Positions 52,501 to 61,211 of a stretch of 64,000 bases of DNA are shown here, in pieces. Position 1 is the stretch's first letter. The number at the start of each line of letters is the position of its first letter. Position numbers and translations under genes: made by a program. This DNA comes from Autumnicola tepida (GTDB taxonomy: Bacteria; Bacteroidota; Bacteroidia; Flavobacteriales; Flavobacteriaceae). The stretch lies in assembly GCF_031846485.1 (NCBI RefSeq), contig NZ_JAVRHQ010000007.1:94903-158902 (forward strand), read 5' to 3'. The notes under the pieces were generated by a model. That model ran no database searches and was not told where the DNA came from. It saw only the letters and a program-made list of their open reading frames with translations.

Positions 52501-52589
52501 GTTGGGATCCCGAAACTAACCAGGAATTAACGCGAAATGGTCGGCCTGTTATGAAAAGTTACTCCTTAGGCCTTAATCTAACATTTTAA
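49530..52589 (+). CDS. SusC-family TonB-dependent outer-membrane transporter (PUL C)
   Basis: A 1019-residue SusC homologue. An extended signal region (to about residue 33) is followed by the carboxypeptidase-like domain (ITGTILDNNGVPLPGATV ... SDFDGNFTLEVSS), the EVVVVGYGTQ box, the plug (GTVPGLSVGQVTSSGSTPSL, NVLIVLDGIQY, SINVLKDVSSTAVYGAQAAN) and a beta barrel ending in SLGLNLTF. It imports the PUL C oligosaccharide with the SusD encoded 10 bp downstream. The LacI operator at 49478-49493 lies just upstream. Confidence 0.95.
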   Translation: MFKYQINCLTCVPLRLAVLTLLWFYSVGSSFAAHSTAIERSVDLNQDFEITGTILDNNGVPLPGATVLEKGTNNGVQSDFDGNFTLEVSSEDAVLVISFVGFDTQEIALNGQSTIEVTLEENAAALDEVVVVGYGTQERSDLTGAVETADLETFRKSPNTNIAQSLQGTVPGLSVGQVTSSGSTPSLNIRGSSTISGNSNVLIVLDGIQYNGSLESINPNDIESINVLKDVSSTAVYGAQAANGVILITTKSGGYTRGTRVSASSSYAIQEPTEDIRPMRREEYLNHMYDLLYEEAYLAPDYTQPNPNFNLEDYIDPSMLTEDGEIAPFDYDWFDEGTHKGYINENKVSVSGGSEAVRYLFSLGLTDQENFIRNDNFQRKSIRLNLETKARDWWKIGIQSFGSFVNKDGAEPSMDRLLRQSPLIQPYDENGNLVPFPFNTNTENPFVTYDVNDYERHDYFFANLYTEIDFPFLTGLSYRLNFGNNYRINKYYRASEYAAGFTGEAFKNHNNYYDWNLDNILTYKDKFGKHAINATLLYGAIKRQNEYTGSTANGFTRLSLGYNSLEQGTNQFAYSDAWQETLNYQMARVNYKFDDKYIFTGTIRRDGFSGFAQNNKYGYFPSAALAWVLSNESFLQNEKINNLKLRVGYGLSGNQTSRYNSIASLITRPAYIYGDGGSTAFGQEQNTLGNADLRWEKTTGLNLGVDFSLFSSRISGNVEYYINRTNDLLFQVAIPHVTGFNDINTNIGKLENKGFELGLNTHNIEAEDFSWTSTINFSTNKNKILELTGRDSDGDGVEDDLISSNLFIGESLGTIYAYQTKGIYQLNDEIPEGYFPGTLRVVDQNGDGNITPADDRVILGRSEPAYRIGFINNLSYKNWNLNVFINSIQGGKDGYLGYNLNRLVLDDNALRDNYPSGVNFWSPNNPAGDQPLSRNNATIEPGVWKDRSFIRLQDVNLSYSFEPNLIEKLSLSDLTLFISGKNIATWTDWKGWDPETNQELTRNGRPVMKSYSLGLNLTF

Positions 52590-52599
52590 AAATTTGAAA

Positions 52600-54261
52600 A
52601 TGAGAAAGTTTATTTGCAAAGTGATATTGAGTTTTATAGTTATGGGGTCTGTTTCTTGTGATGAAGATTTCTTGGATGAAAAGCCAATTGATTTTTTAAG
52701 CTCATCGAATGCATATTTAACCTATGAGGATTTTCAAGCCTCTATTAATAATTTGTATTATCTCACTAGAGATGAATTTTTCAGTGGCTCAGAATATAGA
52801 CCATATGATTATTTATACGGTACTGACATTGTTTTTGATGGACAGCCTAGTACTCGCAGGCATACTAATATGGTTGCAAGTTATGATCCGACTAGTGAAA
52901 TTCCTGCTGTCCATTGGGATAATCTGTATAAAATAATTTCGGAAAGCAACATTATTATAAACAGATCTCAGGAGGCGGAATTAACCGATAATCAAAAATT
53001 GGAAATTGAAGCTGAAGCAAGTTTTTTTAGAGGTTTTGCATATAGAACTTTATTGTATCTGTATGGCGATGTGCCCTTAATAACTGAGGAAGTTACAAGT
53101 CCCAAAACAGACTTTACAAGAGCAACAAAAGAAGAGGTTCTAAACCAAATTATTTCTGATTTGAATTTTTCTGGAGAGAATTTGCCTTCAATAAACGAGG
53201 TGGCAGATGGAAAGGTTAATAGTTTAGCCGCATATCATTTGCTCTCTGAAGTTTATATTGCCGCAGAAGAATACGAGAATGCGGTAGATGCTGCATCAAT
53301 GGTTATTAACGACCCAAACACAGCTCTTATGCAGGAGCGTTTTGGGGCAAGAGCTAATGAACAGCCAGGTGATGTATACTGGGATCTATTTAGGAAACAT
53401 AATCAAAATAGGGCATCCGGAAATTCTGAAAGCCTGTGGGTTATTCAATTTGAAACAGACGTCCTTGGAGGAGGAAGTGTTTCTACGAGTACGAGTGGGT
53501 CTTATAGAATGGAAAGGCAACATGCGCCATTTATCAGAAATGTAAGAGTGGATGGAATTGCACCTTTTTTATGGCCAAGGAGCGCTTATACTGGTGGCCG
53601 TGGTATTGGTTGGGCAGTACCTACAGAACATTTTAGTCATGTTGTATGGGGAGATGATTTTGAGACTGATATAAGAAATGCAAACCATAATTTTGTACGA
53701 GAATTTACAGCTGATAATCCTGATTCCCCAATTTTCGGGCAGGTATTATCAACCGAGAATCCTCCAGAAGGTGTAGATACTACTCGTGATTTCTATCCTT
53801 ATCAGACTAAAGTAACCACTCCTTTTAATCATCCTGAGGGTCTTTACGCAGACAGAGATTTATGGATTTTAACAAACAATGCGGGTGCAACGTATACAGA
53901 CCAGTATATGTTTAGATTAGCCGAAACCTATTTATTGAGAGCAGAAGCTTATTTAAATCTTGGAAGAACCACTGAAGCCGCACAAGATATAAATAAAGTT
54001 AGATCAAGAGCAAATGCAAGTCCAGCTTCTCCTGGCGAAATAGATATCAATTATATTCTGGATGAAAGATTGAGAGAATTTGGTGTGGAAGAGAAAAGAA
54101 GGCTTACCTTGATGAGACTCGGATTACTGTATGATAGGGTTAAGGAATTTAATCCTTATTATGCAGACGAAATTCTGCCAAAATATAATCTATGGCCAAT
54201 TCCGCAACCAGAAATAGAACGAAATATTGATGGTAATCTTGAGCAAAATCCCGGATATTAG
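52600..54261 (+). CDS. SusD-family glycan-binding lipoprotein (PUL C)
   Basis: A 553-residue lipoprotein (lipobox GSVSC, DEDFLDEKPIDFLSSSNAY). SusD signatures: LEIEAEASFFRGFAYRTLLYLYGDVPLITEE, the TPR-like RLAETYLLRAEAYL helix and the end LWPIPQPEIERN...LEQNPGY. The C-terminal 200 residues closely resemble the partial SusD at 1-777, so PUL A and PUL C probably recognise related glycans. ATG 52600 was chosen; an in-frame TTG is at 52594. Confidence 0.95.
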   Translation: MRKFICKVILSFIVMGSVSCDEDFLDEKPIDFLSSSNAYLTYEDFQASINNLYYLTRDEFFSGSEYRPYDYLYGTDIVFDGQPSTRRHTNMVASYDPTSEIPAVHWDNLYKIISESNIIINRSQEAELTDNQKLEIEAEASFFRGFAYRTLLYLYGDVPLITEEVTSPKTDFTRATKEEVLNQIISDLNFSGENLPSINEVADGKVNSLAAYHLLSEVYIAAEEYENAVDAASMVINDPNTALMQERFGARANEQPGDVYWDLFRKHNQNRASGNSESLWVIQFETDVLGGGSVSTSTSGSYRMERQHAPFIRNVRVDGIAPFLWPRSAYTGGRGIGWAVPTEHFSHVVWGDDFETDIRNANHNFVREFTADNPDSPIFGQVLSTENPPEGVDTTRDFYPYQTKVTTPFNHPEGLYADRDLWILTNNAGATYTDQYMFRLAETYLLRAEAYLNLGRTTEAAQDINKVRSRANASPASPGEIDINYILDERLREFGVEEKRRLTLMRLGLLYDRVKEFNPYYADEILPKYNLWPIPQPEIERNIDGNLEQNPGY

Positions 54262-54344
54262 CTGTAAAGGTCTGTAAAATAATAAATAAAGACAAAAAGT
54301 AAGGTTAGATGGGTGTTTCATTGAAGAAAAGGCATAGGGATTAT

Positions 54345-55976
54345 ATGAATAGATTCAAATTCTTTTTTTTGTCACTGGTCGTATTGTCAGGTTTAATTTG
54401 TAACGCACAAGAACATAGGAAATCACAGCGCCCAAACATCCTCTTCGCTATTAGTGATGACCAGTCCTTTGCTCACACAAGTTTTGTGGGATGTCAATTT
54501 GTTAACACTCCTGTTTTTGACAAAGTGGCCAGAGAAGGGGTATATTTTGCCAATTGCATTGCGGGTTCGCCCGGATGTGCCCCTTCTAGAAGTTCAATTA
54601 TAACAGGTCGCTATCCGTGGCAAAATGAACAATCCGGCCAACATGCCTCTGCCTGGTTAAAAAAATATGTACCCTTTATTGATGTACTTGAAAGGGCAGG
54701 ATATAGTATTGGACGTACCGGAAAAGGGGTTGATCCTTTTCAGTATGCTAGAAATGGTAAAGATTCTTTATGGAGAGAAACAAATGCAGCAGGAATACTC
54801 CATTCCGATTTCGAATATGATAAAGACAGCCTGAGCAAAATGGGGGGCTATGCCAGTGGAATCAAAACTACCGATTATTTTGGCAACTTCAAATATTTCG
54901 TTGAAAACGAAAAAGGGGATAAACCATTCTTTTTCTGGTTTGGTGCCCGGGAACCTCACAGGCCTTATGAAAAAGACTCTTATAAAAAAGTTGGGAAAGA
55001 TTTAAAAGATGTAAGGGTGCCGGGATTTTTACCTGATAATGATGTTGTAAAAGGGGATCTGCTGGATTATGTGGTTGAGGTTGAATGGTTTGACAGGCAG
55101 TTAGGATATATGCTAGAGTATTTAGAGGAAATAGGAGAACTGGAGAATACAATAGTAATTGTAACATCTGATAACGGGAAACCTTTTCCAAGCGTAAAAG
55201 CTAATGCTTATGAATATGGTATACATGTGCCTATGGCTATACGATATCCTAGAAATTTCTCCGGAGGAAGAGTGATAAAAGATCCGGTATCATTTGTGGA
55301 TATAGCTCCTACAATTTTAGATATCGCAGGAGCAAGCCCAAAAGGAATGATGATGCCTATTACAGGGAAGAGTTTTTTGAATATTCTAAAATCCAAAAAA
55401 GATGGATATGTAAACAAGGAAAATGCATATGTTTTTTCAGGAAGAGAGCGTCATTCCTCATCGAGATATAAAAACTGGGGTTACCCGCAGCGGGCTTTGC
55501 GCAGTAGGGATTATTTATTTATCTGGAATATGAAGCCAGACCGGTGGCCTGCAGGGGCTCCACAGGAATTCAATCCCAATGATATTACTAGTGAAATTTT
55601 AAATGACGGATCCTATTTATATGGAAGGGCATATACAGATATAGACGGAAGCCCCACCAAGGATTATCTTTTAAAACATGCTGATGAGGAAGAAATCAAG
55701 CAATTTCTTCTTATGGCAGTAGGAAAGAGACCGGAATTTGAATTGTTTGATATCAACAAAGATCCCTATTGTTTAAATAACCTAGCCGATAGCCCGGAAT
55801 ATGCTGAAGAGAAAGAGAAACTAAAAGCGGAATTGATAAAGGAACTTAATAAAACAAAGGATCCTCGTATAGTAGGGCCAGATAAAGAAATATTTGATAG
55901 TTACAAGAGGTATTCGCATATAAGAAAATTTCCTGAACCGGGACATCTTGATATTGAGTTAAATAGTGAAAGATGA
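54345..55976 (+). CDS. S1-family sulfatase (PUL C, first)
   Basis: A 543-residue secreted sulfatase (signal peptide ending LICNAQ). AISDDQSF gives the metal-binding Asp pair. PGCAPSRSSIITG carries the formylglycine Cys (about residue 78), and TSDNGKPFPS a further metal-site block. It shares a whole C-terminal block with the sulfatase at 10132: GYPQRALR, MKPDRWPAG and DIDGSPTKDY. The same subfamily thus serves both PULs. The frame starts at ATG 54309, but ATG 54345 leads directly into the signal peptide. It should desulfate the oligosaccharide before or during glycosidase action. Confidence 0.92.
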   Translation: MNRFKFFFLSLVVLSGLICNAQEHRKSQRPNILFAISDDQSFAHTSFVGCQFVNTPVFDKVAREGVYFANCIAGSPGCAPSRSSIITGRYPWQNEQSGQHASAWLKKYVPFIDVLERAGYSIGRTGKGVDPFQYARNGKDSLWRETNAAGILHSDFEYDKDSLSKMGGYASGIKTTDYFGNFKYFVENEKGDKPFFFWFGAREPHRPYEKDSYKKVGKDLKDVRVPGFLPDNDVVKGDLLDYVVEVEWFDRQLGYMLEYLEEIGELENTIVIVTSDNGKPFPSVKANAYEYGIHVPMAIRYPRNFSGGRVIKDPVSFVDIAPTILDIAGASPKGMMMPITGKSFLNILKSKKDGYVNKENAYVFSGRERHSSSRYKNWGYPQRALRSRDYLFIWNMKPDRWPAGAPQEFNPNDITSEILNDGSYLYGRAYTDIDGSPTKDYLLKHADEEEIKQFLLMAVGKRPEFELFDINKDPYCLNNLADSPEYAEEKEKLKAELIKELNKTKDPRIVGPDKEIFDSYKRYSHIRKFPEPGHLDIELNSER

Positions 55977-56131
55977 TAAATTGCGGGTGAAAAAAATCTA
56001 ATAACAAGAGTTCAATAAAATTTGAAAAGCATTCAGATTACTTTTTCGCAAAGATAAAAGATTCTAATAAAACAGTTTGATGATGAATTGTTTAATCTGA
56101 AAACCATAGCACTTAAATCTTTTCAAAAAAA

Positions 56132-58210
56132 ATGAAGATCATGAAATTCTCCCATTTCAAAAATATAAAAATCCTTAGTTTACTGGCTTTCGTAATGTTC
56201 CAGTATTCCTGTAATACCCGGAACCAGGATTTAGTAATAAAAGGCGGAATCCCGATATACGTTGCGTCTGATGAGGCTAAACCTGTAATGAAAGCGGTTA
56301 GGGACTTGCAAAGAGATTTAGAAAAATTTTTTGGTAAAACTTCAGAAATCGTAAATGAATTACCCAAAGATGGTCCCTCATTGATAGTAGTTACCGGTAA
56401 AAAATATAAGGGTAAATATCCGGCAGTAGAAGAATGGGAATCCCATCAGGTTTATGCCGATAATGGTGCTATTGTGATAAACGGTGCCGATATGAGAGGA
56501 ACCATATTTGCCATTTATACCTTTAGTGAGGAAATATTGGGTGTTCCTCCATTTTGGTATTATAGCGCGTGGGAAGCTGAAAAGAAAGATGAAATAACAA
56601 TTTCTAATGACCTCAATATCAATATTAAATCACCAGAAGTGAAATACCGGGCTTGGTTTCCTAATGATACCGACCTTTTTGCACCCTGGCGGAAGTTATC
56701 CAGAGAAAACAGCGAGATGTGGTTAGAAGCCGCACTTCGTTGTAAAATGAACACAATGGAGTGGTTTGACGATGAACGCGATTATGCTGATAAATATAGT
56801 GTTTCGCCTACTACCCGTCTCATCAAAGAATATGGCTTGGTGAATACCAGCCATCACCATAGTCCATTGAATGCCTCTTTCCATGGTTGGAATGATTACT
56901 GGAAAAAAACAAAGGATACTGTTCCTCCTGAGCTCTCTCTGGCAAATGTAAAGCAGGTGGAAGAATTCTGGCGGTATAATGTGGAATGCATCGTTAGGAA
57001 TGACATCAATATGCTATGGGTCGTGGGTTTTAGAGGTAGTGGGGATCATCCATTTTGGTATACTTTTAAAGATGCGCCAGAATCAATGACCGCTCGTGGC
57101 GAAATAATTGATAAGATGACTAAAAGGCAACACGATATTGTACTTGAAGTAACCGAAAATCCAGACACTCAATTTAGGACAATATTTTACAATGAACTCT
57201 CTGATCTGTTAGCTCAGGGCTACATTCATCCTCTGAATGATCCAACTCTTATAAGGACCTATGTTGCAACACGTAGGGATCATTATCCTAATAATGATAT
57301 TCAGCAATTGGATGATAATTCAGATGCGAGGTTGGGCTATTACTTTAATTACCAGTTTAACTCTACCGGGAGCCATCTGGCAGCGGGAGAAGGTCCCTGG
57401 AAAATGGAAAAAAACTATAGATATGTAGCAGAGAAGAGCAATAAACCACTTGCTTACTCTGTAGTAAACGCAGGAAACATAAGAGAATACGTAATGGAAC
57501 TTTCGGCTAATGCCGCTATGATGTGGGATTTTGATTCGTACTCTACAGATTCTTTTCTAAAGGATTTTTCCACCAAATATTTTGGCGAAGAGCAAGCTTC
57601 AGAGATTGCTAAACTTTACAGCGATTACTATAACTCGTATTGGAAATCAAAAGAAGCGGATTTTGAAAATTTTGATAGACAATACATTTTTTTAGATCTT
57701 AGATATAGAAGAGCAATCCAAGATATAGCTAAAAAATTCAATGACGGTTATAAATCAAACCCACTTGAAGATTTAAGTAATGAACAAGTAAAAGGCAGAA
57801 CCTATAGAATAGAACCGGAAGATAACGGGGCAGATTCTCAAATTGGAGCTATAATAACAGGAACGAAAAAAGCTGCGGATGAATTTTTAAAAGTTGCACA
57901 TGATGCAGATGCTATCTATAAGAATTTACCAAATGATAAGCAGCCGTTTTTCAATGACAATCTGAGAGCTCCTGCGTATTTCATGTATTATCTAAATCAA
58001 TGTTTATTGCATTTGAGCCAAGCCTATCAAATGGATGACTCAAATCCAGACCAGAAGAAGCTTGTTAATAATACTATCGAAGATTTGGAAAATGCTAAGG
58101 AAACTCTTAAGACCACAGAACACGGAGTATTCTTACGCTGGTATGAGGGGGACAGAGTTTTTGGATTTGATAGGGTTTTCAGGAGTTTAAATGATATAAA
58201 CAAAAATTAA
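56132..58210 (+). CDS. GH115-like protein, lipoprotein
   Basis: A 692-residue lipoprotein (lipobox FQYSC). The N-terminal part (about 30-140) has the alpha-glucuronidase-type N-domain pattern (VKGGIPIYVASDEAKPV ... INGADMRGTIFAIYTFSEEI, GVPPFWYY). The catalytic region begins at KYRAWFPND and includes NTMEWFDDERDYA and LWVVGFRGSGDHPFW. This is the layout of GH115 alpha-glucuronidases, though it is shorter than typical members (about 800-950) and several blocks differ. Glucuronate side-chain removal is thus plausible but not certain. It would fit a uronic-acid-containing sulfated glycan. Confidence 0.72.
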   Translation: MKIMKFSHFKNIKILSLLAFVMFQYSCNTRNQDLVIKGGIPIYVASDEAKPVMKAVRDLQRDLEKFFGKTSEIVNELPKDGPSLIVVTGKKYKGKYPAVEEWESHQVYADNGAIVINGADMRGTIFAIYTFSEEILGVPPFWYYSAWEAEKKDEITISNDLNINIKSPEVKYRAWFPNDTDLFAPWRKLSRENSEMWLEAALRCKMNTMEWFDDERDYADKYSVSPTTRLIKEYGLVNTSHHHSPLNASFHGWNDYWKKTKDTVPPELSLANVKQVEEFWRYNVECIVRNDINMLWVVGFRGSGDHPFWYTFKDAPESMTARGEIIDKMTKRQHDIVLEVTENPDTQFRTIFYNELSDLLAQGYIHPLNDPTLIRTYVATRRDHYPNNDIQQLDDNSDARLGYYFNYQFNSTGSHLAAGEGPWKMEKNYRYVAEKSNKPLAYSVVNAGNIREYVMELSANAAMMWDFDSYSTDSFLKDFSTKYFGEEQASEIAKLYSDYYNSYWKSKEADFENFDRQYIFLDLRYRRAIQDIAKKFNDGYKSNPLEDLSNEQVKGRTYRIEPEDNGADSQIGAIITGTKKAADEFLKVAHDADAIYKNLPNDKQPFFNDNLRAPAYFMYYLNQCLLHLSQAYQMDDSNPDQKKLVNNTIEDLENAKETLKTTEHGVFLRWYEGDRVFGFDRVFRSLNDINKN

Positions 58211-58346
58211 ATCTTTTCTAATATACAAGAAATGAATATTATGCACTGGGATATTCTATTGGAATTTTATTTTTAGATTTTCTCAAGTGATATGCAATAG
58301 GTGCTTGAATTTGAATGAATTAAATTTATTAAAGAAAGAAAGAAGA

Positions 58347-59828
58347 ATGAAGTTTTCTAGAGTATTGATGATAGTATGCTTTCTAAATATTTTTTCGGCT
58401 CTTGGGCAGAGTAATAGTAAACCCAATGTTTTATTCATTTTTGTGGATGATTTACGTCCTGAATTGGGAGCATATGGGAATGAGATCATAAAAACTCCTA
58501 ACATAGATAGACTAGCTTCAGAAGGAAGCGTTTTTAAGAGGCATTACGTACAGGTTCCAACCTGTGGTGCTTCAAGATATTCCATACTAACTGGAACTCT
58601 GCCTCAATCGAGGGAACATCTAAGCAATGAAGCAATTAGGATGTTTATTTCCGGTGAACCGGAGACAAACAGGCCAGAAACCTTTATCCATCAGCTAAGA
58701 CGCAATGGTTATTTTACTGTTGGGATTGGAAAGGTAAGTCACTACATTGATGGCTTATACGGTTATGAAGAAAGTTCAAAAAATGCACCGCCTGAACTTC
58801 CGTATAGTTGGGATAAAAATTTGTTTAATGCAGGAAAATGGGAAGATGGTTGGGACGCTTTTTTCGCTTATGCAGATGGAAGCAGTAGAATAACGAAGGA
58901 GCGGAATGTCAAACCTTATGAAAATGGTGATGTGGATGATGATGGTTATCCAGATGGCCTTTCAGCAAAACTGGCTCTTGAGCAAATAGATTCCCTGGCT
59001 AACAGGGACGAACCATTTTTTCTTGGAATTGGCTTTTTTAAACCACATTTGCCTTTTAATGCTCCGAAAAAATATTGGAATATGTATGATGAAGCTGAAA
59101 TTTCAACTACTGCATCACCCTTTATTCCTGAAAATGTTAATTTAGCTAGCTTGCATGACAGTCCCGAGTTTAACCGTTATAAACTAGGTGATGAACATCC
59201 GGTACTAAATAGACCAGCATCAGAAGAATATGCTAAAAAAGTAAGGCATGCGTATTATGCTGCTGTGAGTTACACTGATGCACAAATTGGTAAACTAATA
59301 GATAAGCTAAAAAGTAAAGGATTGGATGAAAACACGATCGTAGTCCTTTGGGGAGATCATGGATGGCAGCTGGGTGATCATCAGGTATGGGGAAAGCATA
59401 CTTTGTTTGAAAGGGCACTAAAAAGTCCTTTGATTATTAAGGCTCCTTCAATCAAAAAGCAGGAAAGGGATGTTGAAGAAATAGTAAGTTCAATTGATAT
59501 TTATCCTACTTTGATGGAGTTGTGCGAAGTGAAAATGCCTTATGAAACCCAGGGAAGAAGTATGGTGAATCTTATGAGTAAAAAAAATAATGATAGGAAC
59601 TGGCAGGAAAATGCATACGGATATTTTAATAATGGAATAACGGTTAGGGTACCGCGTTATCGGTACACGAAATACTTCAGGGATGAGCAGCCAGTAATCG
59701 AACTTTATGATCATAAAAATGATCCTAATGAAAATAAAAATATTGCGGCAGAAAGGCCAAAACTGGTCAATAAATTAGATAAGGTATTGGAAGAAGGAAA
59801 TACCGGACTTTATTCAAATAATAATTAG
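58347..59828 (+). CDS. Iduronate-2-sulfatase-like S1 sulfatase
   Basis: A 493-residue secreted sulfatase (signal peptide ending SALGQ). FIFVDDLRPELGAYG is characteristic of the iduronate-2-sulfatase-like branch. VPTCGASRYSILTG carries the formylglycine Cys (about residue 73) in a C-x-A-x-R version of the signature. LWGDHGWQLGDHQVWGKHT supplies active-site metal and substrate residues. It desulfates a different position from the sulfatase at 54345, judging by its different subfamily. ATG 58347 is preferred; the open frame reaches back to 58287 without a signal peptide. Confidence 0.92.
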   Translation: MKFSRVLMIVCFLNIFSALGQSNSKPNVLFIFVDDLRPELGAYGNEIIKTPNIDRLASEGSVFKRHYVQVPTCGASRYSILTGTLPQSREHLSNEAIRMFISGEPETNRPETFIHQLRRNGYFTVGIGKVSHYIDGLYGYEESSKNAPPELPYSWDKNLFNAGKWEDGWDAFFAYADGSSRITKERNVKPYENGDVDDDGYPDGLSAKLALEQIDSLANRDEPFFLGIGFFKPHLPFNAPKKYWNMYDEAEISTTASPFIPENVNLASLHDSPEFNRYKLGDEHPVLNRPASEEYAKKVRHAYYAAVSYTDAQIGKLIDKLKSKGLDENTIVVLWGDHGWQLGDHQVWGKHTLFERALKSPLIIKAPSIKKQERDVEEIVSSIDIYPTLMELCEVKMPYETQGRSMVNLMSKKNNDRNWQENAYGYFNNGITVRVPRYRYTKYFRDEQPVIELYDHKNDPNENKNIAAERPKLVNKLDKVLEEGNTGLYSNNN

Positions 59829-59833
59829 ATATA

Positions 59834-61210
59834 ATGTATATGAAATCTTCATTTAAAAAAATTTTAACCGTTGCAGTTAGTGCTCCATTATTAATAAACT
59901 GCGCCAACAAGTCCTCAGAGCAAGCTGTTGGTCAACCAATGTTTAATGGGAAAGATATCTCCGGTTGGACGCAAAAAAACGGTAAAGCCAAATATGATGT
60001 AAAAGATGGAGCTATTGTGGGAACTACGGTTTCGGGAACACCGAATTCATTTCTCACGACAGATAAAAAGTATGATGATTTTATTTTGGAGCTCGACTTT
60101 AAGGCAGATCCTAGTATGAACTCTGGGATCCAGATAAGAAGCGAGAGCAGACCCGATTATCAAAATAATCGTGTACATGGTTATCAGGTAGAAATAGATC
60201 CTTCAGATCGTGCATGGAGTGGTGGTATTTATGACGAAGCCAGAAGAGGGTGGCTGTATCCTTTGAATCTGAATACTTCCGCACAGAGTGCATATAAAGA
60301 AGACGATTGGAATCATTACAGGATTGAAGCCATAGGTGATACCATTCAAACCTGGGTAAACGGAGTGGCAGCTGCAAACCTGGTTGATGATAAGACCAAA
60401 GAAGGCTTTATAGCTTTACAGGTACATGCAATTGGAGATGATGAAGAGCCGGGAAAACAAATTATGTGGAAAAATGTAAGGATTTTAACGGATAGCCTGG
60501 AGCAGTATAACAGGAAAAGCAACGCGCCGGTATTTAATACTAAAAATCAGCTGACATCCTCAGAAAAAGAAAATGGATGGAAACTGCTTTGGGATGGCAA
60601 AACTACTGATGGATGGCGGGGGGCCAGATTAGATGATTTTCCTGAAAATGGTTGGATCATAAAAGACGGTGTATTGACCGTACTGGCAAGTGGTGGGGCT
60701 GAATCTGCTGCAGGCGGCGATATTGTCACCGAAGATCTTTACGGAGATTTTGAACTAAAAGTAGATTTTAAAATAACTAAAGGTGCAAACAGTGGAATTA
60801 AATATTATGTTGACACCGATATAAATAAAGGCCCCGGATCTTCCATTGGTTTGGAATACCAGATTTTAGATGATGAGAATCATCCAGATGCAAAATTAGG
60901 AAATCATGAAGGAAGTCGCACGGTGGCCTCCCTCTACGACCTTATAAAAGCAGATCCAGATAAACCAATTAATTCTGTGGGCGAATGGAATACGGCACAC
61001 ATCATTTCCAGGGACAATCATGTGGAACACTGGCTAAATGGTGTTAAAGTTTTAGAATACGAACGCGGAAGTGAAAATTTTAGAAAACTGGTTTCAGAGA
61101 GTAAATATGACAAATGGCCAAACTTTGGAGAATTAAAAGAAGGCCGGATTCTTTTGCAGGACCATGGAAACAGAGTTTCATTCAAAAACATAAAAATTAA
61201 AGAACTATAA
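59834..61210 (+). CDS. Lipoprotein with two DUF1080 (3-keto-disaccharide hydrolase) domains
   Basis: A 458-residue lipoprotein (lipobox LLINC). Two copies of the DUF1080/LamG-like fold in tandem: the first from MFNGKDISGW (about 35) to IMWKNVRI, the second from LLWDGKTTDGWRG (about 250) to VSFKNIKIKEL. Each ends in the GNRVSFKNI/GKQIMWKNV type strand and contains NSGI(Q/K). DUF1080 proteins are linked to cleavage of 3-keto-glycosides made by sugar oxidoreductases. The gene ends 1 bp before the Gfo/Idh/MocA gene, a strong sign that the two act together. Confidence 0.85.
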   Translation: MYMKSSFKKILTVAVSAPLLINCANKSSEQAVGQPMFNGKDISGWTQKNGKAKYDVKDGAIVGTTVSGTPNSFLTTDKKYDDFILELDFKADPSMNSGIQIRSESRPDYQNNRVHGYQVEIDPSDRAWSGGIYDEARRGWLYPLNLNTSAQSAYKEDDWNHYRIEAIGDTIQTWVNGVAAANLVDDKTKEGFIALQVHAIGDDEEPGKQIMWKNVRILTDSLEQYNRKSNAPVFNTKNQLTSSEKENGWKLLWDGKTTDGWRGARLDDFPENGWIIKDGVLTVLASGGAESAAGGDIVTEDLYGDFELKVDFKITKGANSGIKYYVDTDINKGPGSSIGLEYQILDDENHPDAKLGNHEGSRTVASLYDLIKADPDKPINSVGEWNTAHIISRDNHVEHWLNGVKVLEYERGSENFRKLVSESKYDKWPNFGELKEGRILLQDHGNRVSFKNIKIKEL

Positions 61211-61211
61211 T

